Below are positions 26,974 to 35,496 of a stretch of 64,000 nt of DNA, piece by piece. Under the pieces are notes generated by a model that ran no database searches, was not told where the DNA came from, and was given only the letters and a program-made list of their open reading frames with translations. The stretch comes from Eubacteriales bacterium. GTDB lineage: Bacteria > Bacillota > Clostridia > Lachnospirales > Lachnospiraceae. The position numbers and the translations under genes are program-made. The stretch lies in NCBI GenBank assembly GCA_030524135.1, contig JAUNHA010000002.1, positions 36,186-100,185 on the forward strand. The letters run 5' to 3'. Position 1 is the stretch's first letter. The number at the start of each line of letters is the position of its first letter.

Positions 26974-28797
26974 TTATGCAAACTGGCTGTAATAAAGCTC
27001 TGCATAAGCTCCGCCCGCCCTGAGCAGGCTCTCATGCGTCCCCTGTTCGATGATATTACCATTCTGCATAAACAGGATCAGATCCGCATCCACGATCGTG
27101 GACAGTCTGTGTGCGATCACAAAGCTCGTTCTGTTTTTCATAAGCTCCTTCATGGCTTTTCCGATTTCTATCTCCGTTCTCGTGTCAACGCTGGAGGTCG
27201 CCTCGTCCAGAATCAGCACCGGCGGGTTCCGGAGAAAGACCCTTGCGATCGTAAGCAGCTGCCTCTGTCCGACAGAAATATTTTCCGCGTCATTGCTGAG
27301 AACGGTATCGTAGCCGTGCGGCATGGTTCGGACGAAAAAGTCCACTCTCGCCGCCTTTGCCGCCGCAATGATCTCCTCCCGGGATGCCTCCGGCCTGCTG
27401 TAGGCGATGTTCTCCGCGATCGAACCGCCAAACAGCCAGGTATCCTGCAGCACCATGCCGAACTGGTCTCTCAGATTTGCCCGCGTCATCGCCGTCGTAT
27501 CTGTTCCGTCCAGACTGATCTTACCGCCGCAAAGTTCATAGAAACGCATGAGCAGGTTGATCAGCGTTGTCTTGCCCGCCCCCGTACTGCCGACAATCGC
27601 CACCTTCTGTCCCGGCTTTACGGAAAAGCTGATATCCTTCATCAGGATATGCTCCGGCGTATAGCCAAAACGTACATTCTGAAACTCCACCACTCCCTCA
27701 GCATGCAGAAGCACTGCAGGCTTCTCCGGATCCGCGGTGATCTCCTCCTCATCAAGCATCTCATAAATGCGTTCCAGGGAAGCCAGCGCGGACTGCATGG
27801 TATTTACCATATAGGCAACCTCCGTCAGCGGCTCTGAGGCCTGGTTGACATACTGGAAAAATGCCTGAAACACACCGACGGTGAGCGTACCCGTAAGAAG
27901 CATCCTGCCCGCCAGAACGGCCAGTACGACCTGTCCGAAGCGGTTGATCAGACGTATGGCAGGATTGATCGCATTCATCATAAAATCCGCCTGTCTGGTC
28001 GCCTCAGCGAGCTCCTCCACTGCCCTGTGCATTTTTTCAGAGCTGCTTTTCTCCTGGTTGAATGCCTTGATGATCACCCGGCCGCTGTAAGCCTCTTCCA
28101 CCTGCGCCGTCACGTTGCTCACACATTCCTGCCTGCGCACTGCGCATTTCAGGGTTTTGGCAGAGACAAATTTTGTCGCTGCCAGCGCGATCCCAGTAAA
28201 GATCAGAAATACGGCTGTCAGCAGCAGGCTGAAGCGCAGCATCATGATCAGCGAGCCGACTACCATGCCGACCGCGGTAAACAGCTTCAGCATACCGGTC
28301 TGCAGCGCCTCTGCCATCTTATCAAGGTCGTTGACCGTGCGGCTGAGTACCGCTCCCGTTTTCGTCCGGTCAAAGTACGCAAGAGGAAGTCGGTTCAGCT
28401 TTTTGCTGATATCCGTTCTGAGACGCAGGCTGAGTTTTTCGGCAAAGCTCGCCATCAGATAGGACTGCAGCGTGTAAAAGAAAGCGGTTGCCAGATAGAT
28501 CAGCAGCAGAAACCAGATATCCCTGCCGCCATCAGCCCATGTGATGTGAAAGAACTGCCCGCCCGAAAACGCTTCCCTGATCTTATTCCAGAGCAGATCC
28601 ACAATCTGTGCGCTGTACAAAGGCGCCGCGATCGACAGCAGGGTATACAGAATAACCGACACCAGTACGATCGCAAGGCGTCTGTGCTGGTCATTTACGG
28701 ATGTCCAAAGTCTTTTTACCGTCGGCCATGCATGTTTCGGCATTTCGAATTCCGGATCTTCTTCCATCAGCTCCGTTATATTCTGATTCTCATCCAT
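26974..28797 (-). CDS. ABC exporter subunit of a heterodimer (canonical Walker B, degenerate signature)
   Basis: A 607-residue half-transporter with an acidic N-terminal extension (~30 residues), a six-helix exporter domain and a C-terminal ATPase. Walker A is VGSTGAGKTTL and Walker B ends LILDEATSS with the catalytic Glu. The signature reads ISVGQRQ, not LSGGQ. Its partner has the mirror-image change, so this subunit supplies the Walker motifs of the active ATP site and the defective signature of the degenerate site, as in BmrCD and TM287/288. Likely a multidrug or lipid-linked exporter. It overlaps the partner gene by 8 bases. Confidence 0.92.
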   Translation of the reverse strand: MDENQNITELMEEDPEFEMPKHAWPTVKRLWTSVNDQHRRLAIVLVSVILYTLLSIAAPLYSAQIVDLLWNKIREAFSGGQFFHITWADGGRDIWFLLLIYLATAFFYTLQSYLMASFAEKLSLRLRTDISKKLNRLPLAYFDRTKTGAVLSRTVNDLDKMAEALQTGMLKLFTAVGMVVGSLIMMLRFSLLLTAVFLIFTGIALAATKFVSAKTLKCAVRRQECVSNVTAQVEEAYSGRVIIKAFNQEKSSSEKMHRAVEELAEATRQADFMMNAINPAIRLINRFGQVVLAVLAGRMLLTGTLTVGVFQAFFQYVNQASEPLTEVAYMVNTMQSALASLERIYEMLDEEEITADPEKPAVLLHAEGVVEFQNVRFGYTPEHILMKDISFSVKPGQKVAIVGSTGAGKTTLINLLMRFYELCGGKISLDGTDTTAMTRANLRDQFGMVLQDTWLFGGSIAENIAYSRPEASREEIIAAAKAARVDFFVRTMPHGYDTVLSNDAENISVGQRQLLTIARVFLRNPPVLILDEATSSVDTRTEIEIGKAMKELMKNRTSFVIAHRLSTIVDADLILFMQNGNIIEQGTHESLLRAGGAYAELYYSQFA

Positions 28798-30532
28798 TGA
28801 GCGTTCCTCCTTTCATCTGGGATTTTGCAATATCCTGATAGACAGAACAGCTTTCCATAAGCGATTTATGATCGCCTGTTCCGACGATCCGACCCTCTTC
28901 CAGTACAATGATCTGCTCCGCATTGATGATCGTGCTGACACGCTGCGCAATGATCAGCACGGCTGCATCCCGCACCTCTCCTGCGAGCGATTTTCTGAGC
29001 GCCGCATCGGTCTTAAAATCCAGAGCGGAAAAGCTGTCGTCAAAAATATACAGATCCGCTTTTTTGATCAGCGCCCTTGCAATGGAAAGACGCTGCTTCT
29101 GTCCGCCGGAAAAGTTAGTGCCGCCCTGTGATACACGGGAATGAAGACCGTCCGGCAGCTTGCTGACGAAATCAGCCTGGGCGATGCTCAGCGCATGCTC
29201 CATCTGCTCTTCTGAGGCCGCCTCATTTCCATGACGGAGATTATCTTCGATCGTGCCGGAAAACAGCCAGGCCTTCTGCGGTACGTAAGAAATACGGGAC
29301 CTCAGCTTCTCCTGTGTCATCCCGCGGATGTCGCTGCCATTCAGCAGGATCGCACCGGACGTCACATCATGAAAGCGGAGAATGAGCTTTGCGATCGTGG
29401 ACTTGCCGCTTCCCGTACTGCCGATGATCGCAGTCGTCTCTCCTCTTCTGCAGACAAAATCCAGACCTCCAAGCGTATCTTCATCGGCATCCGCAAATCG
29501 GAATCCCGCATTTTGAAAGCGGATGACCTCATCTGTCCACTCATCCTGGGCCTCTGTCCTGTCCGCTGCCTCTTTTCCGTCTCTGATTTCCGGCGTAAGG
29601 CTCAGGACATCGGAGATCCTCCGGACGCAGATCATTGCTCTGGGAATCAGAATGATGACCATCTGCGCCATGATGATATAAAACAGGATCATGATCGCAT
29701 ACTGTGTCAGAGCCGTGATATCTCCGATTTCCATAAAGCCGGCACCGATCCGGTTTCCGCCAAGCCACAGGATCAGCACAATACTTAAGTTGATCGCAAG
29801 GAGCGCAACGCTCTCAAGACCGGCAAACAGCCGGTTCGCCCTGATGGATACCTCCGCATAATCCTCGAAGGACTTCCGCATGCGTCCTTCTTCATGCTTT
29901 TCTTTGTTAAAAGCACGGATCACACGCACGCCCGTGACATTTTCCCGAAGCACCACGTTCATCCGGTCCAGAAATTTCTGCAGCTTCTCAAAGATCACTG
30001 CCGCCTTCCGCGTTACAAAAACTGCAAGCAGGATGATCAGAAGCGTCACACCGATCAGAAGAAAGCCCATCATCCGGTCTATGGAAAATGCCATGGCAAT
30101 TCCCATAATGCAGACGGCAGGCACCGGAAGCACCATCTGAATAAACCACACAATCCCCTGCTGTACCATATTCACGTCGTTAAGCGTTCTCGTGATCATG
30201 GAACCGGTTCCGAACTGTTCAAAATCATAGGCTGAAAACAGAAGCGATTTATCATAGAGCGCATTTCTCATATCCCGCCCGATCTTCGCGGACAGCGATG
30301 CGCTGAGCCAGCTTCCGAGAAGCCCGCCTGAGCTCGTCACGACAGCGATCAGAAGCATCAGAAGTCCGCTTCGCAAAAGATACTCCATATCCCCTCCGCC
30401 GATTCCGGCATTGATCATGTTCGCCGTGACAGTCGGGATCAGAATGCCTCCCGCAACGTCCAGAACCATCACGAGCAGTGTAAAGATGCACAGCAGTTTA
30501 TACGGTTTAATAAACCGCAGGATCAGTTTCAT
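28790..30532 (-). CDS. ABC exporter subunit of a heterodimer (canonical signature, Asp in place of catalytic Glu)
   Basis: A 580-residue half-transporter. The membrane domain starts MKLILRFIKPYKLLCIFTLL. Walker A is IGSTGSGKST, the signature NFSGGQKQRLSIARAL is intact, and after Walker B the sequence is YIFDDSFSALD, with Asp where the catalytic Glu normally stands. Together with the degenerate signature of the partner this gives one active and one inactive ATP site. The gene lies 46 bases after marR and is probably on the same transcript. Confidence 0.92.
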   Translation of the reverse strand: MKLILRFIKPYKLLCIFTLLVMVLDVAGGILIPTVTANMINAGIGGGDMEYLLRSGLLMLLIAVVTSSGGLLGSWLSASLSAKIGRDMRNALYDKSLLFSAYDFEQFGTGSMITRTLNDVNMVQQGIVWFIQMVLPVPAVCIMGIAMAFSIDRMMGFLLIGVTLLIILLAVFVTRKAAVIFEKLQKFLDRMNVVLRENVTGVRVIRAFNKEKHEEGRMRKSFEDYAEVSIRANRLFAGLESVALLAINLSIVLILWLGGNRIGAGFMEIGDITALTQYAIMILFYIIMAQMVIILIPRAMICVRRISDVLSLTPEIRDGKEAADRTEAQDEWTDEVIRFQNAGFRFADADEDTLGGLDFVCRRGETTAIIGSTGSGKSTIAKLILRFHDVTSGAILLNGSDIRGMTQEKLRSRISYVPQKAWLFSGTIEDNLRHGNEAASEEQMEHALSIAQADFVSKLPDGLHSRVSQGGTNFSGGQKQRLSIARALIKKADLYIFDDSFSALDFKTDAALRKSLAGEVRDAAVLIIAQRVSTIINAEQIIVLEEGRIVGTGDHKSLMESCSVYQDIAKSQMKGGTLNG

Positions 30533-30578
30533 ACTATCTTATTTCCTCCATATACCTGTATTCCGTTCCGAAAAACGA

Positions 30579-31016
30579 TCATAATTCTCCGAGCTTTTCC
30601 CTGAGGCTGTCCATGTACTTTCTCATAAGGCGCAGAAGCTCTGCCTGTTCCTTCGGCCGCAGCGCCATGAAGGAAGCATTTTCCCTTTCCACAACAGGTA
30701 CGATGTTTTTATTCACAAACTCTCTGCCTCTTTCCGTCAGGAAAATATGCTTATCCCTGCCGCGTCCCTGCTCCAGATACAGATATCCATCCTGCTCCAG
30801 TCTGCGGATCGAAGAATTGACCGTCTGCTTGTTTGCAAACGTGTCATTGCAGATATCCCGCTGCAGACAGCCGTCTCCGCGGTCATACAGAATATAAAAA
30901 ATACAGAATGCGCTGTCTGATATTCCCATCTTCAGCGCGACCTCATGATACAGATCATTGAACTCCTTATCTATCATATTGAAATCCCTCAGAAATTCAT
31001 TTGCTTTTTCCGGCAT
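30579..31016 (-). CDS. MarR family transcriptional regulator of the ABC exporter
   Basis: A 145-residue winged-helix regulator with helical dimerisation ends and the MarR wing (LYLEQGRGRDKHIFLTERG). It heads the operon with the two ABC exporter genes and is almost certainly their repressor. Three copies of a 16-bp imperfect palindrome cover its promoter. Inducer unknown; in such operons it is often a substrate of the pump. Confidence 0.92.
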   Translation of the reverse strand: MPEKANEFLRDFNMIDKEFNDLYHEVALKMGISDSAFCIFYILYDRGDGCLQRDICNDTFANKQTVNSSIRRLEQDGYLYLEQGRGRDKHIFLTERGREFVNKNIVPVVERENASFMALRPKEQAELLRLMRKYMDSLREKLGEL

Positions 31017-31030
31017 GGTACGGCCTCCTT

Positions 31031-31046
31031 AGTATGATTTCAGACT
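31031..31046. promoter_or_regulatory. MarR operator copy 1
   Basis: AGTATGATTTCAGACT, an inverted repeat of AGTnyGA arms. It lies in the 5' leader of marR and ends close to the ribosome site. Confidence 0.55.
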
Positions 31047-31059
31047 TAAAGCAATGGGC

Positions 31060-31088
31060 ATTATAGTATGAAATCGGACTTATGCCAA
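31060..31088 (-). promoter_or_regulatory. Promoter of marR-ABC operon with MarR operator copy 2 in the spacer
   Basis: TTGGCA (31083-31088), 17-base spacer, TATAAT (31060-31065). The spacer is almost filled by the operator AGTATGAAATCGGACT (31065-31080), so bound repressor would block polymerase. Confidence 0.75.
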
Positions 31089-31103
31089 GTACGGTTTCGG
31101 ACT
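31088..31103. promoter_or_regulatory. MarR operator copy 3
   Basis: AGTACGGTTTCGGACT is the third copy of the palindrome. It starts at the upstream edge of the -35 hexamer. Confidence 0.5.
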
Positions 31104-31173
31104 TGTTTCTTTTCATTTTTTTATATTTTCCATATAACCCTTTTATTACCTGTATAACTCTTTTGCTATGGAG

Positions 31174-31219
31174 CATAAATTATTGAGGATAAGTTTTTCT
31201 GCCGGTTTTATGCTAGATT
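31174..31219 (+). promoter_or_regulatory. Shared LysR-regulon type promoter of the second MFS gene
   Basis: CATAAA (31174-31179), 8 bases, GATAAG (31188-31193), 17 bases, TGC, TAGATT (31214-31219). Geometry is the same as at 25411, although no LysR gene is adjacent. Confidence 0.65.
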
Positions 31220-31272
31220 ATTCTCATCAGATAACAATATTTCCATATCGTATATCATTAGGGAGGGGTTAT

Positions 31273-32574
31273 ATGGAGACGAAAAAGAAAAACAGAAGCA
31301 TGTACCACTGGGTGATCCTCGTATGCTGTATTCTGACGCTGGTATTCAATTACGCGACGCGTTTCAGCCTTGCACAGCTCTTTACGGTAGAGGTCCTCAA
31401 TGAGACCGGATTTCCGATCAGTGCACTCATGCTCGGCACCACGATCGCGAGCGGCGTATGCATTTTCACTTCACCGATCGCAGGCAAGCTTTTGCGCGGC
31501 AAATACATGCGCATCACGTTCTTTATCTGCTGCGTCGGCACCATGGGATTTTATTCCTGCTACGGCCTCTGTCATGAGCTCTGGCAGTTCTGGCTTGTAG
31601 GCGGCCTTCAGGGCTTCTTCGCAATGGGCGCCTGCACGCTTCCGGTAAACGTACTTATTACCAACTGGTTTGAGAAAAACCGTGCGCTCATGATCAGTAT
31701 CGCTACCATGGGCATCAGCATCGGCGGCACCGTTCTCGGTCCGTTCATCACCTTTTGCATCCAGAACTACGGCTGGCGCAACGCTTACTTCATGCTCGGC
31801 GCACTTTGCCTGATCTTCATGATCCCGATCTCCGGCTTCATCATCCGCCGTACACCTGAAGAGGTGGGCCTCGAGCCTTATGGACACGGAGAAGAAGCAG
31901 CACCGGGAAAGAAGAAAAGCAATGCTGTTGTTCAGAGCAGCTGGAATGTATCACTGAAGGACGCAAGAAAATCCCCGATCTTCTGGATGTTCATTCTCGG
32001 CGCGTTTACGCTGTACCTGACCTCCTGCATTCTTGGTCACATGAGCTACTATCTCTATGGAGAGGGATTTGATGCTGCGACCGTCACGGCATATATTTCT
32101 CTTTATTCCATCGTGGCACTCTTTGCAAAGCTGATCCTCGGTGCAATTTTTGACCGTTTCGGCGCAAAGGCAGGCGTTACCGTCGGACTTGGAACATTTT
32201 TCCTGTTCTTCGTGTGCCTCTATCTGGTGCGCGGCAGCCAGTTCTTCTTATACTCGGCTTCCGTTCTCTATGGCATCGGTACCTGCACCATTACCATCGG
32301 CGTTCCGATCATGATCACCAGCATCTTCGGCGTAAAGCACTACAGTGAGCTCTACGGCTTCACCTGTTCCTTTACGATGGCTGCAAGCGCATTCGGCCCG
32401 TCCGCGATCGGCCTTGTATATGATCTGACCGGTTCCTATAAGCCTGCCATCCTGACACTCGCCGCTCTTACGGTTCTGACGCTTGTCATCATGATCACCT
32501 GCATCAATATGGGACAGAAACGGGCAGCTTCAGACACTCCGGAAGCTAACGGTGCACAGGCAGCAAAGGCCTGA
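31273..32574 (+). CDS. MFS transporter, OFA-like, paralogue of the gene at 25508
   Basis: A 433-residue twelve-helix major facilitator, very similar to the product of 25508 along its whole length (same METKKKN start, same IQNYGWRNAYFMLGALCL region, same NGAQAAKA end). The longest frame starts at 31168, but ATG 31273 with GGGAGGGG upstream matches the paralogue. The two copies flank the MarR-ABC operon, so they arose by duplication with or without later insertion of that operon. It precedes an M20 amidohydrolase that carries its own copy of the same promoter. Confidence 0.9.
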   Translation: METKKKNRSMYHWVILVCCILTLVFNYATRFSLAQLFTVEVLNETGFPISALMLGTTIASGVCIFTSPIAGKLLRGKYMRITFFICCVGTMGFYSCYGLCHELWQFWLVGGLQGFFAMGACTLPVNVLITNWFEKNRALMISIATMGISIGGTVLGPFITFCIQNYGWRNAYFMLGALCLIFMIPISGFIIRRTPEEVGLEPYGHGEEAAPGKKKSNAVVQSSWNVSLKDARKSPIFWMFILGAFTLYLTSCILGHMSYYLYGEGFDAATVTAYISLYSIVALFAKLILGAIFDRFGAKAGVTVGLGTFFLFFVCLYLVRGSQFFLYSASVLYGIGTCTITIGVPIMITSIFGVKHYSELYGFTCSFTMAASAFGPSAIGLVYDLTGSYKPAILTLAALTVLTLVIMITCINMGQKRAASDTPEANGAQAAKA

Positions 32575-32597
32575 TCACAGCTGATGTATACTGTCAT

Positions 32598-32636
32598 CCG
32601 GAGGGGCACGGCCATATCCGCCGTAAACCCCTCCGG
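32598..32636 (+). terminator. Terminator after the second MFS gene
   Basis: CCGGAGGGG pairs with CCCCTCCGG around a 21-base loop, followed by CTTCTTAT. The stem is strong but the T tract is poor. Confidence 0.5.
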
Positions 32637-32660
32637 CTTCTTATAACTTATAACATATAA

Positions 32661-32708
32661 CACATAAAGTATTGGAGATAAGTTTTATCCCGTGTTTCAT
32701 GTTAAATT
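32661..32708 (+). promoter_or_regulatory. Shared LysR-regulon type promoter of the second M20 gene
   Basis: CATAAA (32663-32668), 8 bases, GATAAG (32677-32682), 17 bases, TGT, TAAATT (32703-32708). This is the third exact CATAAA/GATAAG copy. Confidence 0.65.
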
Positions 32709-32748
32709 AAGAACAGGGTTATAGCAGATTTGGAAGGAGAAGATTATT

Positions 32749-33969
32749 ATGAGATACAATTATCTTGCAGAAGCGGAAAGCTTCAAGGATGAGCTCATCC
32801 ACCACAGACGTCATATTCATGAAAATCCGGAAGTCGGGCTCTCGCTTCCCGAAACCAAAGAATACGTCATCAGCGTGCTGAAAGAATACGGCTACGAGCC
32901 AATGATGTACGGTGAATCCGGCGTTGCAGTACTTGCGGGCGGAAAAAAGCCGGGCAAATGCATCATGCTCCGCGCTGACATGGATGCGCTCCCGATCACA
33001 GAGGAAAGCGGTGTGGAGTTTGCTTCTAAAAATAAAGGCTGCATGCATGCCTGCGGTCATGACAATCATACCGCGATGCTGCTCGGTGCGGCAAAGCTTT
33101 TAAAGCTGCATGAGGATGAGATCGAGGGAACCGTAAAGCTTCTGTTCCAGCCCGGCGAAGAGTGCCTGAGAGGCGCAAAAGAGATGATCGATGCCGGCAT
33201 TCTGGAAAATCCGCACGTAGATGCGGCGCTGATGTTCCATGACATTGCAGGAAGTCCGGTAAAAGAGGGTTGCGTAGGCGTATTTGGTCCCGGTGCGGTC
33301 TATGCTTCTGCCGACTGGTTTGAGATCAATATTCAGGGCGTGGGCGGTCACGGATCCGCTCCGGAATGGACTCACGATCCGGTAGGCGCTATGTGCGCGA
33401 TCTATCAGGGCATTCATGAGATCATTGCCGAACACCGCGCACCCTCCGATGCATGTACGATGACCGTCGGAAGATTGTCCGCGGGTACGACCGGAAACAT
33501 CATTCCGGACAGCGCCTATATGCAGGGAACGATCCGTACCTTCAGCGAAAAAGTACGCGAAAAGCTGAAAAATGACCTTGTACTTCTGGCAGAATACACC
33601 GCTAAAGCAAAGGGTGTGACCGCCACCGTTACATTTGGAGATGCCTGCCCTCCGCTTATGGCTGACGGGGAATTCAAAAAATCCTTCCTCGCTTCCATGA
33701 AGGAACTTTTTGGAGAAGAGGCCTTTGATATGGAACAGATCTGGGGCGGCGCATTTAAGCGCACCACAAGCTCTGAGGATTTCGCTTATTTCTCTGAAAA
33801 GGTACCGTCCGGCATTGGCTGGATCTTCCTCGGAGACAGCCGGGAGGGCCGCAAATGGAGCTGCCACAACCCGAAGGTTCTCTTCAATGATGAATACCTT
33901 TACCGCGGCTCTGCTGCCTATGTAAAAGCAGGTCTTGACTGGCTTTACAACCAGAACGCAGTCAATTAA
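32749..33969 (+). CDS. M20 family amidohydrolase (second copy)
   Basis: A 406-residue M20D-type enzyme related to the one at 2810. Metal and catalytic regions: CMHACGHDNHTAMLLGAAKL, FQPGEECLRGA with the catalytic Glu, GVGGHGSAPEW in the dimer domain and TSSEDFAYF near the C-terminus. It is likely to hydrolyse N-acyl amino acids or small amides in the cytosol. GGAGAAG precedes ATG. It is the third hydrolase in the window under a LysR-type element and lies next to the second MFS gene, so uptake and cleavage of one compound class is the simplest reading. Confidence 0.9.
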   Translation: MRYNYLAEAESFKDELIHHRRHIHENPEVGLSLPETKEYVISVLKEYGYEPMMYGESGVAVLAGGKKPGKCIMLRADMDALPITEESGVEFASKNKGCMHACGHDNHTAMLLGAAKLLKLHEDEIEGTVKLLFQPGEECLRGAKEMIDAGILENPHVDAALMFHDIAGSPVKEGCVGVFGPGAVYASADWFEINIQGVGGHGSAPEWTHDPVGAMCAIYQGIHEIIAEHRAPSDACTMTVGRLSAGTTGNIIPDSAYMQGTIRTFSEKVREKLKNDLVLLAEYTAKAKGVTATVTFGDACPPLMADGEFKKSFLASMKELFGEEAFDMEQIWGGAFKRTTSSEDFAYFSEKVPSGIGWIFLGDSREGRKWSCHNPKVLFNDEYLYRGSAAYVKAGLDWLYNQNAVN

Positions 33970-34025
33970 GATTCCACAGTTAACTTACCTTTTACCGGTA
34001 TATTATTTAACAATCCACTACAGTC

Positions 34026-34062
34026 AGGAAAAGCCCGCGGTTTGTCGCCGCGGGCTTTTCCT
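34026..34062 (+). terminator. Perfect 15-bp terminator hairpin after the second M20 gene
   Basis: AGGAAAAGCCCGCGG pairs perfectly with CCGCGGGCTTTTCCT around a 7-base loop. The U-rich part lies in the 3' arm. Confidence 0.8.
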
Positions 34063-34110
34063 AATAAAGCACCATCATATTCATAGATAATATTTTATCC
34101 TAAATAAGCA

Positions 34111-34152
34111 AAAAATGCAAGAAACAGATAATATATTATCCATTTCCTGCAT
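34111..34152 (-). terminator. Terminator after the FAD/NAD oxidoreductase gene
   Basis: On the minus strand ATGCAGGAAA..GATAA pairs with TTATC..TTTCTTGCAT with small mismatches, followed by TTTTTTGC. It lies 60 bases past the stop at 34212. Confidence 0.6.
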
Positions 34153-34153
34153 C

Positions 34154-34187
34154 TCGTTTTACAATTGAGATCGTTTTACAATTGAGA
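34154..34187. repeat. 17-bp perfect tandem duplication
   Basis: TCGTTTTACAATTGAGA occurs twice in direct succession, followed by a degenerate third part (GATTGAGAATTGAGAG). It lies between two convergent genes. No function is apparent. Confidence 0.7.
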
Positions 34188-34211
34188 GATTGAGAATTGA
34201 GAGGAATGATT

Positions 34212-35423
34212 TTACCCGATCTCATCATATCCCACATGGTTTTTGAGCGCCGTCATCAGCTTTCCCATGGAGGAAGTATCGCCGATCAGAATCGCGCCGC
34301 AGAGCTTTCCATCCGTAAAATAATACTTCTGATAGCTTTTCTTTTCCGCATCACGTGTTTCTTTTGTCTGATATGTAAGTTCTGTGTTCTTTCCGGTATC
34401 CCCGGCTGCAAACAGCGCGGTGTTCATGCCGCGGAAAATGATCGCTGCATCCTTCGGCTGATAGGTGAGTTCTCCGCCTGCCGCCTGATTTCCGGCGATC
34501 TTTCCCTGCTCCATCGCCTGCGCAAGGATCGCATTATTCACTCCGTTATACTGCGCACAGTCCCCGCAGGCATAGATGCACGGATCACTTGTCTGCATTT
34601 TTTCATTGACCACAACGGCACGCTCCACGGTAAGCCCCGCCTCTTTTGCAAGCGCGGTATTTGCCCGCACGCCGCAGGAAATGAGCACAAGCTCCGCAGG
34701 AATGACCGTTCCGTCCGCAAGCTTTACCCCCTCTGCATGACCGGCTCCTGTGATCGCTTCAATCGTAACACCGGTGCGGATGTGCACGCCTTCCGTTTCT
34801 CCGATCTCCTGCAGCAGGGCGCCGCCCTCTGCATCAAGCTGTTTTTCCATCAGCACCGGGGCAAGCTCCAAGACTTCCACTTCACAGCCTGCCTTTTTTA
34901 ACTCCCAGGCAGCCTCAAGTCCAAGCACACCGCCGCCGATCACGACCGCATGCTTTGCTGTCTGAAGCGCCGCAAGCACCTTCTCCGTATCCGCAAAGCG
35001 GCGGACGGCGATCACTCCATCTTTATCCGCGCCTTCGATCGGCGGAATAAAGCACTCCGCTCCCTGCGCATAGATCAGCTTTCCATAGCCAACCGTATTT
35101 CCCCCGGTAAGCACGACCTGCTTTTCTGCCGGTCTGACTGCTTCCACCGTACAGGAAAGAAGCTGATCAATCTGCATCTCCTCATACCAGCCCTCCGGCT
35201 TGATTGCGATCGCTTCGATCGTAAGCGCCTCTGTCAGCGTCTTCGTAAGCATCGGCCGGTTATAGCTTCGATATGCTTCATCTGAGATCATCAGAAGCGT
35301 TCCTTCTTTATCCTGCGTCCTGATCGCTGCGGCAGCGTTATGACCTGCCACACCGTTTCCCAAAATCACATAATCATATGTATTAAGGATATCATCTCTT
35401 CCTGCCGTCAGTTTTCTGATCAT
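34212..35423 (-). CDS. FAD/NAD(P)-dependent oxidoreductase (rubredoxin/nitrite reductase-like)
   Basis: A 403-residue flavoprotein disulfide-reductase-fold enzyme. The FAD dinucleotide motif is VILGNGVAGHNAAAAI (about residue 20), the NAD motif VVIGGGVLGLEAAWELKKAG (about residue 165), and the second FAD motif IYACGDCAQ (about residue 285). No redox-active CxxxxC is present, so it belongs to the NADH:rubredoxin reductase / NirB-N-terminal group. It may supply electrons to the rubrerythrins encoded about 12 kb away, but nothing local proves this. The start has GGGAGGG upstream. Confidence 0.85.
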   Translation of the reverse strand: MIRKLTAGRDDILNTYDYVILGNGVAGHNAAAAIRTQDKEGTLLMISDEAYRSYNRPMLTKTLTEALTIEAIAIKPEGWYEEMQIDQLLSCTVEAVRPAEKQVVLTGGNTVGYGKLIYAQGAECFIPPIEGADKDGVIAVRRFADTEKVLAALQTAKHAVVIGGGVLGLEAAWELKKAGCEVEVLELAPVLMEKQLDAEGGALLQEIGETEGVHIRTGVTIEAITGAGHAEGVKLADGTVIPAELVLISCGVRANTALAKEAGLTVERAVVVNEKMQTSDPCIYACGDCAQYNGVNNAILAQAMEQGKIAGNQAAGGELTYQPKDAAIIFRGMNTALFAAGDTGKNTELTYQTKETRDAEKKSYQKYYFTDGKLCGAILIGDTSSMGKLMTALKNHVGYDEIG

Positions 35424-35496
35424 TTATTTCCCTCCCGGACTGTATCTCAAAATTATAAGCTGCAAACCTTCATTATTTCCTGCTGTTATCCGTTTA

